NCBI RefSeq assembly: GCF_030272615.1
Contig: NC_081415.1
Coordinates: 193,302,695 to 193,362,694, forward strand
Length of the DNA: 60,000 nt
Origin: Cryptomeria japonica
Taxonomy: Eukaryota; Streptophyta; Pinopsida; Cupressales; Cupressaceae
Direction of reading: 5' to 3'
Positions 24,071 to 36,152 of this stretch are shown in pieces (the stretch's first letter is position 1; every line of letters begins with the position of its first letter). The notes beneath the pieces are model-generated. The model worked only from the letters and a program-made list of their open reading frames with translations. It did not search any database and was not told the DNA's origin. The translations under genes and the position numbers were made by a program.

Positions 24071-27000
24071 AATAGCAATAAGAGCTACGAATAGAGGAAG
24101 AAGTCATCTTGTCCTTCAATTTGTACATTTAGGTTCAATGTGTGTAGGTTTCTTTTCTTGATTTCTTAAATGGAATCAATTATGAATATGGGAAATTGCT
24201 TCTTCATCTTTCGTTTCTTCAAAATTAAGAATGATGGTAGGAAGGATAGAAGAACACCCTTCTTCGAATCTTCCACAAAATTTTTCTTCAAAATCTTCTT
24301 CTTCACTTCTATATCCCATTTTCATAATTAAGATATTGGCCTTCTATATGAATCTCATGAAGGAGTTTTGGCTTCCTAGTTAACTTTTTTATTAACTAGT
24401 CTTCATTAGTTTACTAATTTGAAAGAAATTAGGAAAGGTCTAGTACCTTGTAGAGTCACTATAAAAGTTTTAAAAGAATATTGTGATTTACCTTCCTCTA
24501 AATGTGTTACTAGTATAGGGAGATCCTCTCTCCTCTACTTCCTTGATCTTCTTGAGACCTATTCATTCTTATAGTATGTAGTTCAGTTAATTCATATATC
24601 ATACTAAAAACCCCATCTACATTATTTTCATCATTGATCTTTGAGAACAGATTCAAAAAAGTCATATTGTTTATAGAGATATATGTCTTCTTCTACTACA
24701 CCCCTCCATGATATTGCATTAGTCATGTAGACTAATTTAACGATTGTGTTCTTAAAAGAGCAATTTGAAGTGATGTGGCAAAGCTTGTTGCAAATATAGT
24801 AGATTATAGTTTTGGATCGAGGCTTGGGATACTTGCACTTGCAAAGGTAAGTGTGCTCGGGGCATGAAAATGATGATGATTAAAGGATCACTTACAAAAA
24901 GATGAGTTTGTATTTTTTGTGAGAGTAATGCTTGTGAGTAAAGGGCTAGCAACCAAAGGGGCCAGTTTAAGGAAAGTAAGGATCACGAGACTTGTTTTAT
25001 TGCTTAGTAAAATTTTGAATATATTTGTTCTAATTGATGAAACGAATTATTTCAATTTGAGCCATATCAATGAGATGAATCAAAGATCAAGTAGCAATAA
25101 TTGTTGGTGTAATAGAGATATTACCTAGCTACTTCCACTATTAGGTCATTTTTATGCCTTATCATTTAAGTTTACTTAAGGTATACATAGGATACTTATC
25201 ACTTTATGTCTCATATCATAAGATTAAGATACTTTCATAATCTTATGATATCCTACATGTCTCATCTTGACCTATATAATCAAGGGGTTCTATTTATAAT
25301 CTCATTCATTCATATTGTAAACTTGCATTCATTGATAGGAATATAGTTTATTCGTGTCATATTGATCTTCTCATTTTGTTGTGCTTTCCATTAGACCTCT
25401 AGATCTTGGGTGGCTATCTCCATAGTCAAATCTTAAAATATTTACCTTTCTAGATTCTATAAAAGAAATGGTCTAATCAAGAATATCATATGGAATAGCT
25501 TCTAAATATTTGCATTTGATAATAATATTGTTAGAGCATTTTGCTTTATAGGAAAATAATCTAAACTAGACTTTTTTTTTCAAGCTAAGACAAAACAAAG
25601 TAAGGTAGTACAATAATCACTTTCTCTAAATTGAGATTTTTGGGCAAAATTTTCCAAAAAAATCTCTAAATTAGTCACATAAACATACTTTCTCACTATC
25701 TTCTCCTCCATATAACCCCTTGGATCAAATAAGGGTATAATTCTGAATGCTCTCAAGTTATACATAGTAATATCTTTGTCACATGATATTATGTCCCTTC
25801 ATTGTCTCAATAAAATAGGATTTGGAGAGAAGTTGGGTCCTTACTTTGTGCTCAATCAAAGAGCTTTGGATCAATTTTTTAAACCACCCTGATTTTAGGA
25901 TGGTTCATTTTTGCTTTAGTTATTCCGCCTCTTGTTGTTTTGTTGTTTTGGAGTTGTTTTGTTTTGTTGTTTTTTTGGGATTAATGCTTCATCTTTCTCT
26001 TTGCACACGGGATTAGGGCCCTTTCAAAATCCCTTCTTATCTAATTAAAAACACTTAATGATGATGGATCATTATAATCCCCCCTCTATGCTTGGATTTA
26101 AAAATAGAATGAACTCTAACTACTTGTTTAATTCTAATATAATATGACATTAGGGTACCTAGGTAGCATAAGAGGTTGTTCACTAAATTCTTCCACCTTA
26201 ATGATAGTTAATGTTAAGGATTGAATGAAACAAACTCTTGTTCATGGATCACCTTATTAGCCTCCTATGGAAGTCATTCTTTGTGTGGTCTACCATGACC
26301 ATAATCAGGGTCTTAATAAATGTATTAGATACTCTCAATTATCAATAAGAGAGTTATCATAATATAGTCGTGGCGAGTGGTTACAAATAAGATTAGTGGG
26401 TCCATAGTTCCCACTTGGTTTGTACTTAGAAACATTATCATTTCTTAGTTGTATGGAAACTACAAATTCATGCATCTAGGCAACAATACACACTAGCTAT
26501 TATATGATAAGAATTATCTTAAACATGCCTCTATATTTGAATCCCACTAGCTTTGATAATCAACCATAATAACCTTAACAATGCATCGATGGAAACAATG
26601 CCTAATAAATCATCAATTGTCTTAGGTGAATCTAGCCAAAGCCAACTCATCAAATCCACTAATCTCCCTTCCATCCCAATCATAAAATTTTATGGTTGTT
26701 GGAACAAGCTTGGGAGATTGAAGAGATATAAGGAACATTTCAACTTCCAAAATACCAAAGGAACAAAAATAATTAGCTAACACATCTTCTTTTGGGAATT
26801 TTTGTATTTAGTTCTTCCTTTGCAAATCAAAATACCCTATTTTGGTTTCCCAAATATTTACTAAATAACTTTGAAGATAAATTGGGAAGAGAATCCATCA
26901 TATATATATTTATTTTCAACAGCCTTAGAGGACATTGTTTTGTCTATCATTTATTATAATAGCTAAAACCCAAATTTTTTATAAGATAACAAGCAAAACC

Positions 27001-27385
27001 TCCTCTTCACAAACTATGCTTTCCTTAATAATCCAAGAATGAAAAAAGGAACCCACATAAAAATTACTTACTCCCTACCATGAAGGCAAAAGAACATCCA
27101 ATTTAAAGATAGATGTACCAAAAGGAAAGAAATATCACCTCAAAATATGTCTTGAACTTATACATTGAATCTATACACACGAGAATCCCCTTAATAACTC
27201 TCTCACAACTTTCAATGCTAGAAGAATGAGTGTTTTCACAAGACTTTCATACTATGATATTTATATCAAGATTCACTTGCATAGTTTTAGAGTCAAGCTA
27301 ACCCATTCTCATGAGTAGTTTACATGAACCCCTTATAAGAATGGATCACTTAGTACTTATTTCATCAAAGTGATGCTCATAGCGG
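24071..27385. other. Unique filler of the inner CACTA, no gene recognised
   Basis: This stretch does not obviously match the outer element. It contains only short ORFs without family signatures. It holds the probable solo LTR at 25102-25422; the rest is AT-rich sequence that I cannot assign. Confidence 0.5.
25102..25422 (+). mobile_element. Probable solo LTR related to copia-2
   Basis: It starts TGTTGGTGTAAT and ends GATCTTGGGTGGCTATCTCCA. It shares AAGTTTACTTA, GATAGGAATATAGTTTATTC and the terminal CTAGATCTTGG block with the copia-2 LTR. No internal region follows. The candidate 5-bp flanks (ATAAT and TAGTC) do not match, so the boundaries or the solo-LTR history are uncertain. Confidence 0.5.
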
Positions 27386-27471
27386 TGAAGCATTAGGGAT
27401 TCCTAGGAGGTCACCCATACTAATACTACTCTAAATCAAGCACGTTTAACCATGTAGATTGTCCCAAGATC
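27386..27471 (-). pseudogene. 5S rRNA-derived fragment
   Basis: Minus-strand reading contains AAACGTGCTTG, AGAGTAGTATTAG and ATGGGTGACCTCCTAGGAA, in the order and spacing of the 3' two-thirds of plant 5S rRNA, including most of the internal promoter region. The first third of 5S is not recognisable. It may be a 5S pseudogene or a remnant of a Cassandra-type TRIM, whose LTRs carry 5S sequence. It is too diverged to be functional. Confidence 0.75.
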
Positions 27472-29229
27472 AAACCCATTCAACTTGCCACCCTATTTGC
27501 AAAACCTTCATCAAGTGGTGTGCCTTATAAACCATTCATTATAGAGCAACTTTAGCTTATCCATTGACAAGTGGGAGGTGTTGATGTGTTTTTTATGCAC
27601 ATGCAAACATAGAATAAAATACCCAAAAGTATCTTATCCTCTCTTGAACAAAGTTACTCAAATGCTGGAGATTTGCTTAAGGATCACTTGAGACAACTCC
27701 AAGGTTCTGGTATGTTGGGTCATGATGTGTGGATAAACACAGTTGGTTGATGTGATTGCTAGTATCACAAGGGGAGTTATGTTGAATTGTCGAATGCTTG
27801 AATAGTTGGAACTTGATCATCTGATATTTCAATCTCGCGATGATTTTTGTCCTAAACTAACTTGAATTGAAAAAAGGGCAAAAAGTGAAGTGTTAATAAA
27901 ATCTATTCTAAGGCCTAGACTGTAAGAAGATGGATGGATGATTAGATGGAATCCTACTGAGCGAGGTCTCAACATAAGGTTATATGAGATAGGGGTAAGT
28001 TCAATAGTGATTTCTCCTCTACAACCTTTGCCAATCTGTGTGAAAATGAGAGCTTGACAGCATTCTTTCGCTTTTAGCTAGCTAAATTTTTCAAGAATTT
28101 TATCTCTAGATTTAATATTTCTTTTCTTGCATGAATCTATTAATTTTGAGATAACAGATCTTGCCTTCATGAATTGATCCTAGTTTATCCCTTTAACCCT
28201 GATTAATTTATTTAGAGTGTTTAGTTCCATTTTAATCCTTTCTTTTACAATTAAATATTATTAAAAAATTGTATTATTGTTCCAAATTTTGTGGATATTT
28301 AGGAGACACAAATAAAATATAAATGTAATCATTCCATATTTTTGTAGGAGATATTGGAAAGAGACTAATAGGAAGAGTAGTAAACATGAGTCACAATGAG
28401 CACTTTAGAATAAATCTAAACATTATAAGGAAGAGTAGCTTGGAAAAATAGAAGCGTAATTTATTTTCCAATATGCAAGATTATTACTTGGGAAAGAATC
28501 TTGAAAGAGGATTGAAAAGATTCCTTCAGCTAACATTGTCTCACTTATCCAAAATTATGAGGAAGGATTCATTAATGAAATGGTCATTAACAAGATGGAG
28601 AGAATAATAATTAGGAAGAGATAGATTCCACATGCTACTAGGTGACTAGATTGGAGAGAAACTAGAGGCAAATCATTTAGCTTGGCCATGACACAAAGTC
28701 TTAGAATAGGTGCCAACCTTGGTGAATGGAATGAAAATCCCAAACAATTAATGAGTGGTGAGACAAGTAGAGGCATCTATAAATTTTGTTTTGAATAAAA
28801 TAAAGAAATAAATAGTTTGAAGATAATATTAGTTACCTAAAGGATATTCCACTTGATTATTTGGTATATCATAACTATTTTGACAAATTTTGAAACCATT
28901 AGAGGTACCTTTTGCTTCTGTAGATGAGGCATTCATTCAAGTTGAAGTTGTGATAGCTTATTTTCCTCTTTATAGACAACAAATTATCTATACGAACTAT
29001 CATATATAATTGTAACCTCCATCCCAAACCACCTATTTCACTCTTCTTCTTTTGTGTACCTCTTTTATTCTTAAATTACCTCTTCGCTTACCTAAATTCA
29101 ATCCAAAAGATAGTGTATATAGCATCAAAAAAAAATTCATATTTGATTCATAATAGATTTATAGTGATGAATAAAGAAATATTTAAGATTATCAAAAAAT
29201 TGATGTTTTCTTTCTCCCAACCATCATTG
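27472..29229. other. Inner CACTA interior mirrored in the outer element
   Basis: From about 27960 rightwards this region matches, inverted, parts of 34130-36250 in the outer copy. An example is GAGGCATCTATAAATTTTG at 28770 against its complement at 35222. The 73-residue ORF seen in both copies is fortuitous. No gene is supported. Confidence 0.6.
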
Positions 29230-29345
29230 GATATTGGGTGATCTTTGAGGCATTATGTCAAATAGTTCATGTGCCTTATCTAAGCTTACATATTTTGCAT
29301 GAAAGTGTACCTGGGCAGTTGCACTACAACATCTATACTCACTAA
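29230..29345 (-). pseudogene. PPR gene debris in inner CACTA
   Basis: Minus-strand reading yields AKYVSLDKAHELFDIMPQR, a PPR repeat with several changes. It is about one repeat long and follows the same motif order as the fragment in element C. Confidence 0.65.
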
Positions 29346-29720
29346 TCACATTTGGTTGGAAGTTTCTAAATTAAAGTACTTTCTCTTCTATCTGGTATTG
29401 GTGGAGCAGATCCTTTTATGATATGTAAGTTGAGAATATTTTATGAAAGGTCCCTAAATGAATACACTTTAAATTGATTTTAATATACCTTGAAGTGTGC
29501 AATATGGAAGGTTTGTATTCTTAATCTCCTGCCCATTTCTTAATTTAAAAGATGATATCTTTATTAAATATCTTTATTAACTTGATTTCTCCTTCAATTC
29601 TTGATGAATGCTTATTGCATGTTCACTTGGAATTGAATTGATTTTATAATTAAGAGATCACTTGAATTGTAGGTAAACCCCTTCAAATGACAGGGTAGGC
29701 TTCCTTTTATACCTAATATA
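29346..29720. other. Inner CACTA interior with a motif-I scrap
   Basis: A partial copy of the DRM motif-I coding sequence (AAATTAAAGTACTTTCTC then GGTATTGGTGGAGCAG, 29369-29411) lies in otherwise non-coding sequence. The rest matches 33030-33190 inverted. Confidence 0.55.
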
Positions 29721-29953
29721 TGTCTTGAAAGCATTTTATCATGATGACTTTAAATTAAAGTACTTTCTCTTCTATCTGGTATTGGTGGAGCAGAGGTTGC
29801 ATTACATCATCCTAGGATACATATTTCCGTAGATACAACACAAGTTAAATGTATCTCAGGTCGATGCAAAGCAACCTCTGCTCTAGAGATCACCAAAAAA
29901 TAGAGAAAGAACTTTAATTTAATGCCATCAAGATAAAAGTCTTTAATCAAGAC
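29721..29953. repeat. Short DRM motif-I hairpin (inner copy)
   Basis: The left arm, 29721-29825, reads forward KVLSLLSGIGGAEVALH, an excellent match to the SAM-binding motif I (SGIGGAEVALHR) of DRM enzymes. The right arm, 29847-29953, encodes on the minus strand ILSVLIKDFYLDGIKLKF, EVALHRPEIH and VVSTEIC. The arms are complementary with mismatches, around a loop of about 20 bases. It is the inverted counterpart of 23293-23521. Confidence 0.85.
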
Positions 29954-30379
29954 AGATAAAATTTGAGTTTGATTGTCATGATTTACTTTGCCAAGTTCTT
30001 CACACATAACTCCTAAATCAATTTCCTACTCACAAGAATTTTATTATGTCTCAAATATAGGGAAACAGAAGGCTTCAAATAGAAAACTTGAACATGCAAC
30101 TAAATCCATTGACTAACCAGAAGAACAAAATTAAGAAATGGTTTGATCCTCTGAGAGATGTTGTAGACTTGCAACTCACCAGCTAAGTTTTTGCGGGTAA
30201 GAATTTTTTTTTGTTTTGGTTATGGTTGTGGTGTTTATAGGGAGACATTTACAAATTTATATCTATTTTCACTATTTAATGGTTTATGGGTTTGTAATGG
30301 TAATTTAATTTTCTTTCATATTTTTGTATATATTCTTTATAATAGTCTATTATATTGATTTATTCTATTATGCATAATG
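29954..30379. other. Inner CACTA interior, no gene
   Basis: This is the inverted counterpart of 22868-23290, with high similarity through GGTTATGGTTGTGGTGTTTA and the AT-rich stretch that follows. Confidence 0.6.
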
Positions 30380-30649
30380 GTGTGGGTCAGACAACTTTGT
30401 CGTTGATGCATGAAAGCATTGAACGAGTTCTACTTTTAAAAATTACATGAAACATTTTTAATTTGTTTGATTAAGTGTTATTTGCAAAAAATGATTATCA
30501 ATGATGTTTCCTTTCTCCAAGAATTGTCTAGGATCTTTCCATTAGATAATATGTAACATCAAATGACTAAATCTTTTCATTACAAATGCTTATTTTATTT
30601 AATTATTATCTGAGCATGAATTAAAATTTATATCTTTACGGAAGAACAT

Positions 30650-31478
30650 ACAAGTTGAAGAGTCATGTGCAAGCAAATTTCCTAAAAGAAAGCAAGCAGG
30701 CATTATCTTGAATGACATGGAAACAAGCTCATCAACTACTTAGAAGAGAGAAATTGTAGAATGCCAGAGGAAAGTTTTTAAGGGTGATAAATAGATAGAT
30801 AGTATGCAATACAAACAAACAATGTCTGGAGTGTCTAATGTGATGTCTCTAATTTATGTTCGAAGGGACTAACTAGTTTGGAGTTCCTGCGAAACCTATT
30901 GGGCCACGCTTGGAGGAAATCAATGTGTTCATGCAAGGAGCACCTTTTTTCTATTATAAGAATGATACTTTTGCACTGAGGGATATTTGGAAGTCAATAT
31001 CCAAAAATTTCTATAGTGTGGAATAAGAGTTGGCGGACTCGAAGTATAATTGTCAGCTTTCAAAAGACCAAGAGGTTATGTACACAATCTCCCAATAGAA
31101 GAGCGATTTCAAGAATTACCTCTCCCCCCATGACTATTCAGGAAGCACTTCCTCAGACAAAGGACTATTGGCCTCTATGGGATCAAAGAAAAAAATTGAA
31201 GCATAGACTATAGACGATGTGGTGGTGTCCTTCGTGAAGAACTCTGCACTATAATTGAAAATTCACGAGGGAAACTGCAAGATAGTGAAGAGAAATACAA
31301 TTTTGAAAAGTGGGAAGAATGGATCTTGGTTTGGGTGGGGTCAAGTCAGGTGGCTCCTCTAGAGGTTGATGAGATAGAAATCATATTAGGATTTGAAAAA
31401 GATCACACTCATGGAACTTCGTGTGCGAGTGATCAATTGCGATGTTTGGGTAATGCATTCCAAATAGATACAGTTACA
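30650..31478 (+). pseudogene. DRM: DRM-type methyltransferase fragment (inner, forward arm)
   Basis: The order of motifs is as in the outer copy: the FYYKNDTFALRDIWKSIS region (30950), the YVHNLPIEERFQELPLPP region (31075), TIQEALPQTKDYWPLWDQRK (31137), WILVWVGSSQVAPLEVDEIE (31322) and CLGNAFQID (31446). Small indels shift the frame between blocks, so no protein is made. Confidence 0.9.
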
Positions 31479-31524
31479 TTCCAAATGGGTAATGTCTTGA
31501 TTAAAGACTTTTATCTTGATGGCA

Positions 31525-32365
31525 TGCAACTGTATCTATTTGGAATGCATTACCCAAACACCACAATTGATCACTCACACACAAAGTTCCATGAGTGTGA
31601 TCTTTTTCAAATCCTAATATGATTTATATCTCATCAACCTCTAGAGGAGCCACCTAACTTGGCCCCACCCAAACCAAGATCCATTCTTCCCACTTTTCAA
31701 GATTCTATTTCTCTTCACTAACTTGCAGTTTCCCTCATGAATTTTCAATTATAGTGTAGATTTCTTCACGAAGGACACCACCACATCGTCTAGAGTCTAT
31801 GCTTCAATTTTTTTCTTTGATCCTATGGAGGCCAATAGTCCTTTGTCTGAGGAAGTGCCTCCTGAATAGTCATGGGGGGAGAGGTAATTCTTGAAATCGC
31901 TCTTCTATTGGGAGATTGTGTACATAACCTCTTGGTCTTCTGAAAGCTGACAATTATACTTCGAGTCCGCCAACTCTTGTTCCACACGATAGAAATTTTT
32001 GGATATTGACTTCCAAATATCCCTCGGTGCAAAAGTATCATTCTCATAATAGAAAAAAGGTGCTCCTTGCATGAACACATTGATTTCCTCCAAGCATGGC
32101 CCAATAGGTTTCACAGGAACTCCAAAACCAATTAGTCCCTCTGGACATAAATTAGAGACATCACATCACACACTCTAGACATTGTTTGTTTGTATTGCAT
32201 ACTATCTATCTATTTATCACCCTTAAACACTTTCCTCTGTCATTCTCCAATTGCTCTCTTCTAGGAAGCTAATGAGCTTGTTTCCATGTCCTTCAAGATA
32301 ATGCTTGCTTGCTTTATTTTAGGAAATTTGCTTGCACATGACTCTTCAACTTTTATGTTCTGCTT
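31525..32365 (-). pseudogene. DRM: DRM-type methyltransferase fragment (inner, inverted arm)
   Basis: Minus-strand reading repeats the same DRM blocks: YYENDTFAPRDIWKSISKNF, VEQELADSKYNCQLS, and after a frame change AISRITSPPMTIQEALPQTK. It pairs with the forward arm at 30380-31478. Confidence 0.88.
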
Positions 32366-32956
32366 CCATACAGATATGAATTTTAATTCACGCTCAGATA
32401 ATAATTAAATTAAATAAGCATTTGTAAAGAAAAAATTTAGTCATTCAATGTTACATATTATCTGACGAAAAGATCGTAGACAATTCTTGGAGAAAGGAAA
32501 CATCATTGATAATCATTTTTTGCAAATAACACTGAATCAAATAAATTAAAATGTTTAATGCAATTTTTAAAAATAGAACTCGTTCAATGCTTTCATTCAC
32601 CGACGGCAAAGTCGTTTGACCCACATCATCTCTCACCATCAGAATTCTGATGACAACTAATGAAACACCTGACAAGGATGTTGTGCATCTGATGACACTC
32701 CTCTATCGGAATTTTATCCTTTGGAGTCAGAATTTTGACGATAGGCCGAGATCGTGATGGTATTTTTTCGGGGTATGAGCATCCATGGTGGTCGTCGGAA
32801 AGGTTGGAGGTGATGTCGAAATTGCGACGACCACAAGGATAGTCAAAACTTCTGACACAAAGTTTTCGACGGCTTTTTTTGTTGGTAGTGCAACAAAATT
32901 TGGTCGGAATTCTAACGATTTGCCGTCGAAATCTTGACCCGAATGTACTAGTGCAA

Positions 32957-33420
32957 GTGAATAGGCAATCAAGCATTCATCAAGAATTGAAGGAGAAATC
33001 AAGTTAATAAAGATATTTAATAAAGGAGATATTTAATAAAGATATCATCTTTTAAATTAATAAATGGGCAGGAGATTAAGAATACAAACCTTCCATATTG
33101 CACACTTCAAGGTATATTAAAATCAGTTTAAAGTGTATTCATTTAGGGACCTTTCATAAAATATTCTCAACTTACACATCATAAAAGGATCTTAAAATAT
33201 TCATTGTTTATAATGATAAGAATTTGGTTGTTCCATACACCTTCCTTTACTATTTTAAAAATATCATCAACCAAAATATTGTGCAGCAGTAGTATGGAGT
33301 GCATTTCATCTATTTTATGCCTAAATATTTCATCATGCAACTTTCTTTTCAAAGGTGACTGATCGATTGTGGTGTTTAGGTAATGCATTCCAAATAGATC
33401 TAGTTGAATACCATTTATCT
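32957..33420. other. Outer CACTA interior after the inner insertion
   Basis: The stretch resumes the outer element (GTGAATAGGCAATCAAGC). It matches 29400-29640 inverted. The last bases (about 33355-33420) encode a decayed DRM GNAF block with CLGNAFQIDLVEYHLSVLI, which leads into the hairpin that follows. Confidence 0.6.
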
Positions 33421-33653
33421 GTCTTGATTAAATACTTTTATCTTGATGGCATTAAATTAAAGTTCTTTCTCTATTTTCTGGTGATCTCTGGAGTAGAGTT
33501 TGCTTTGCATCGACCTAGGATACATTTAACTTGTGTTGTATCTGCGGAAATATGTATCCTAGGATGATGCAATGCAACCTCTGCTCCACCAATACCAAAT
33601 AGAAGAGAAAGTACTTTAATTTAAAGCCATCAGGATAAAATGCTTTCAGGACA
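33421..33653. repeat. Short DRM motif-I hairpin (outer copy, second)
   Basis: This is a third copy of the hairpin, in the same orientation as 23293-23521. The forward arm encodes FYLDGIKLKF, EFALHRPRIHLTCVVSAEIC, and the reverse arm is complementary. Here the hairpin is directly preceded by the DRM block CLGNAFQIDLVEYHLSVL, which confirms the gene of origin. Confidence 0.85.
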
Positions 33654-35954
33654 TATATTAGGTATAAAAGGAAGCCTACCCTATCATTTGAAGGGGTCTA
33701 CCTACAATTCAAGTGATCTCTTAATTATAAAATCAATTCAATTCCAAGTGAATAGGCAATCAAGCATTGAAGGAGAATTCAAGTTGGTGCAAGTGCATTT
33801 GGAAGACCAAAGGACTCAATGAAGCCATTAAAGACTTTTGAAGGTCTTAGGAGTGAAGAGCCAATCAATTATGATGTTTTAAGGGGGCAGCCTTAAACAA
33901 CACACACTAAGCTTTGACTGCTTAGGTGTGTTGTGGGCCCATTCCTTCCCTTGACATCCCTTCCCATCTGTTTCAGTTAAAAAGACAATCACCATTAGCA
34001 TTTGAATTCAAACAGTGTTCCCACGTTTGACTGCATAGAACAAAGCATTGAACTATTTGGTGAGATGCATCAAAGAAACGCGATCTATGACACAGTAAGT
34101 GTGGTATTTGTCCTTTCGATATGTTGTGGATAATATTAATCAAATATGGAATTTTTTTGATGCTATATACACTATGTTTTGGATTGAATTTAGGTAAGCA
34201 AAGAGGTAATGGAAGAATAAAAGAGGTACACAAAGGAAGCAGATTTAAATAGGTGGTTTGGGATGGAGGTTACAAGTATATATGATAATTCGTATGGATA
34301 ATTTGTTGTCTATAAAGAGGCAAATAAGCTATCACAACTTCAACATGAATGAATGCCTCATCTACAGAAGCAAAAGGTGCCTCTAATGGTTTCAAAATTT
34401 ATCAAAATAGTTATGATATACCAAATAATCAAGTGGAATATCCTTTAGGTAACCAATATTATCTTCAAACTATTTATTTTGATTTTCATCATATATGGAC
34501 CTAATTGCCCCACCTTTAGGAGATAACTATATGAGATAATTTATTACATTTAAAAGTCCATCATAAATTAATTAATTATACATGCTATGTGAATACACTC
34601 TTTGATCTTAATTCATTTATCACAAATTGATCTTAATTCATTTATCTACATGAATACACTCTTTATTTATTAGTTCTAGGAATGGAGCACTCACATGGGC
34701 AAACAAAATGCTAGGTTTGAGAAAAATAGTTAAGAGATTGGATATATTTTTTTATATTTTCCAAATGGCTTGAGTATAATGATAATATAATTTTTAAAAT
34801 AGGTTTATATCACTTTCCTTTGACTCAGTCATGGAAGATCATCTAAACCCCGAATGCACCTTCATCTTTAAAAACATGTAGTTTAAGGTCAATCATTCAT
34901 ATCTATCTTATCAAACATTAGAGGAGTGAGCTTCTAAAAGTAAGAAGTACCAAGATGTGTGGTCTAGTAAAAATTTTGTAGTCCTAAATCACTCAAAATC
35001 ATAACCAAGGTTTTTGCATTGCATATCTATCATTTATTTCAATTTATTATTAAACTAAAGAAAATAGGATTCATTAAAATCCATAATTCCCTTTAAAATA
35101 TTATTCATATCTAAGAAGGCATGGAGTGGGATTAGTATTCATAGAAATAACCCTTTATCCTTTCCATGTGCATTTCCCTTGGTTTTAGTCCCATTTTTTC
35201 TTTATTTTATTCAAACCAAAATTTATAGATGCCTCTACTTGTCTCACCATTCATTAATTGTTTGGGATTTTCATTCCATTCACCAAGGTTGGCATCTATT
35301 CTAAGACTTTGTGTCATGGCCAAGCTAAATGATTTGACTCTAGTTTCTCTCCAATCTAGTCACCTAGTAGCATGTGAAATCTATCTCTTCCTAATTATTA
35401 TTCTCTCCATCTTGTTAATGACCATTTCATTAATGAATCCTTCCTCATAATTTTGGACAAGTGAGACAATGTTAGCTCAAGGAATCTTTTCAATCCTTTT
35501 TCAAGATTCTTTCCCAAGTAATAATCATGCATATTGGAAAATAAGTTATGCTTCTATTTTTCCAAGCTAATCTTCCTTATAGTGTTTAGATTTACTCTAA
35601 AGTGCTCATTGTGACTCATTTTTACTACTCTTCCTATTAGTCTCATTCCAATATCTCCTACAAAAATATGGAATGATTACATTTATATTTTATTTGTGTC
35701 TCCTAAATATCCACAAAATTTGGAACAATAATACATTTTTTTAATAATATTTAATTGTAAAAGAAAGGATTAAAATGGAACTAAACACTCTAAATAAATT
35801 AATCAGGGTTAAAGGGATAAAATAGGATCAATTCATGAAGGCAAGATCTGTTATCTCAAAATTAATAGATTCATGCAAGAAAAGAAATATTAAATCTAGA
35901 GATAAAATTCTTGAAAAATTTAGCTAGCTAAAAGTGAAAGAATGTTGTCAAGCT
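33654..35954. other. Outer CACTA interior, no intact gene
   Basis: Parts (34130-34480 and 35220-35950) match the inner copy inverted; others (34500-35160) are unique. A forward PPR-like scrap (QSIELFGEMHQRN) lies at about 34040-34080. Otherwise the stretch is AT-rich and non-coding. Confidence 0.55.
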
Positions 35955-36152
35955 CTCATTTTCGCATAGACTGGAAGAATGTTGGCAAAGGTCGTAGAGG
36001 GTAAAGGCTGCTGGCCATTGTAGGGTCCGACTTTATACCCACTAATCAGATTTCATTGGAATTTTGTAAATCCATTTCAACAAACATTGTTTGTGCATAT
36101 CCTACAATCATAGCATTTCATTAGACCATATTTCTTTGATGCATCTGACCAA
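35955..36152 (-). pseudogene. PPR gene debris in outer CACTA
   Basis: Minus-strand blocks ELFGQMHQRN, AMIVGYAQTMFVE and a PTTFANILP-like end show a single degraded PPR triplet with stops. It is the outer counterpart of the PPR piece in element C. Confidence 0.65.

Larger units (their letters stand above)
30380..32629. repeat. Long inverted repeat of DRM methyltransferase sequence (inner copy)
   Basis: The arms, about 30380-31478 and 31525-32629, flank a 46-bp spacer. Arm length, spacer length and distance to the A tip (about 325 bp) equal those of the outer copy, so the hairpin moved as part of the element. The left arm contains the HNLPI and LEVDEIEIILGF blocks forward. The right arm gives KPIGPCLEEINVFMQGAPFF, YYENDTFAPRDIWKSISKNF on the minus strand. 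Confidence 0.92.
23617..32953. mobile_element. Inner CACTA element, non-autonomous, inverted relative to outer
   Basis: The left tip, CACTAATACATTTAG (23617), is B-type. The right tip, CGAATGTACTAGTG (32953), is A-type. Both flanks are CAA (23614-23616 and 32954-32956). Joining the flanks gives AATACCAAGTGAATAGG, matching related uninterrupted copies near 33743 and 36187. The element is 9.3 kb and has no transposase. It contains a DRM palindrome near its A end, one short DRM hairpin, PPR debris, a solo LTR and a 5S-derived piece. Confidence 0.88.

Noticed and set aside
28555-28776. A 73-residue hydrophobic ORF present in two copies (also at 35229-35450)
   Set aside because: Duplication is explained by the inner and outer CACTA copies. 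No start context, family or conservation beyond the copies is visible.
20284-32953. A single 12.7-kb CACTA element with matching A-type ends
   Set aside because: The ends look alike, but the flanking trinucleotides GGA and CAA do not match. The GGA and CAA pairs found with 52374 and 23617 restore intact empty sites.
33179-33388. Possible Harbinger-like transposase scrap on the minus strand (LLHNILVDD)
   Set aside because: Only a few residues resemble the family and the reading overlaps the DRM GNAF block on the other strand.
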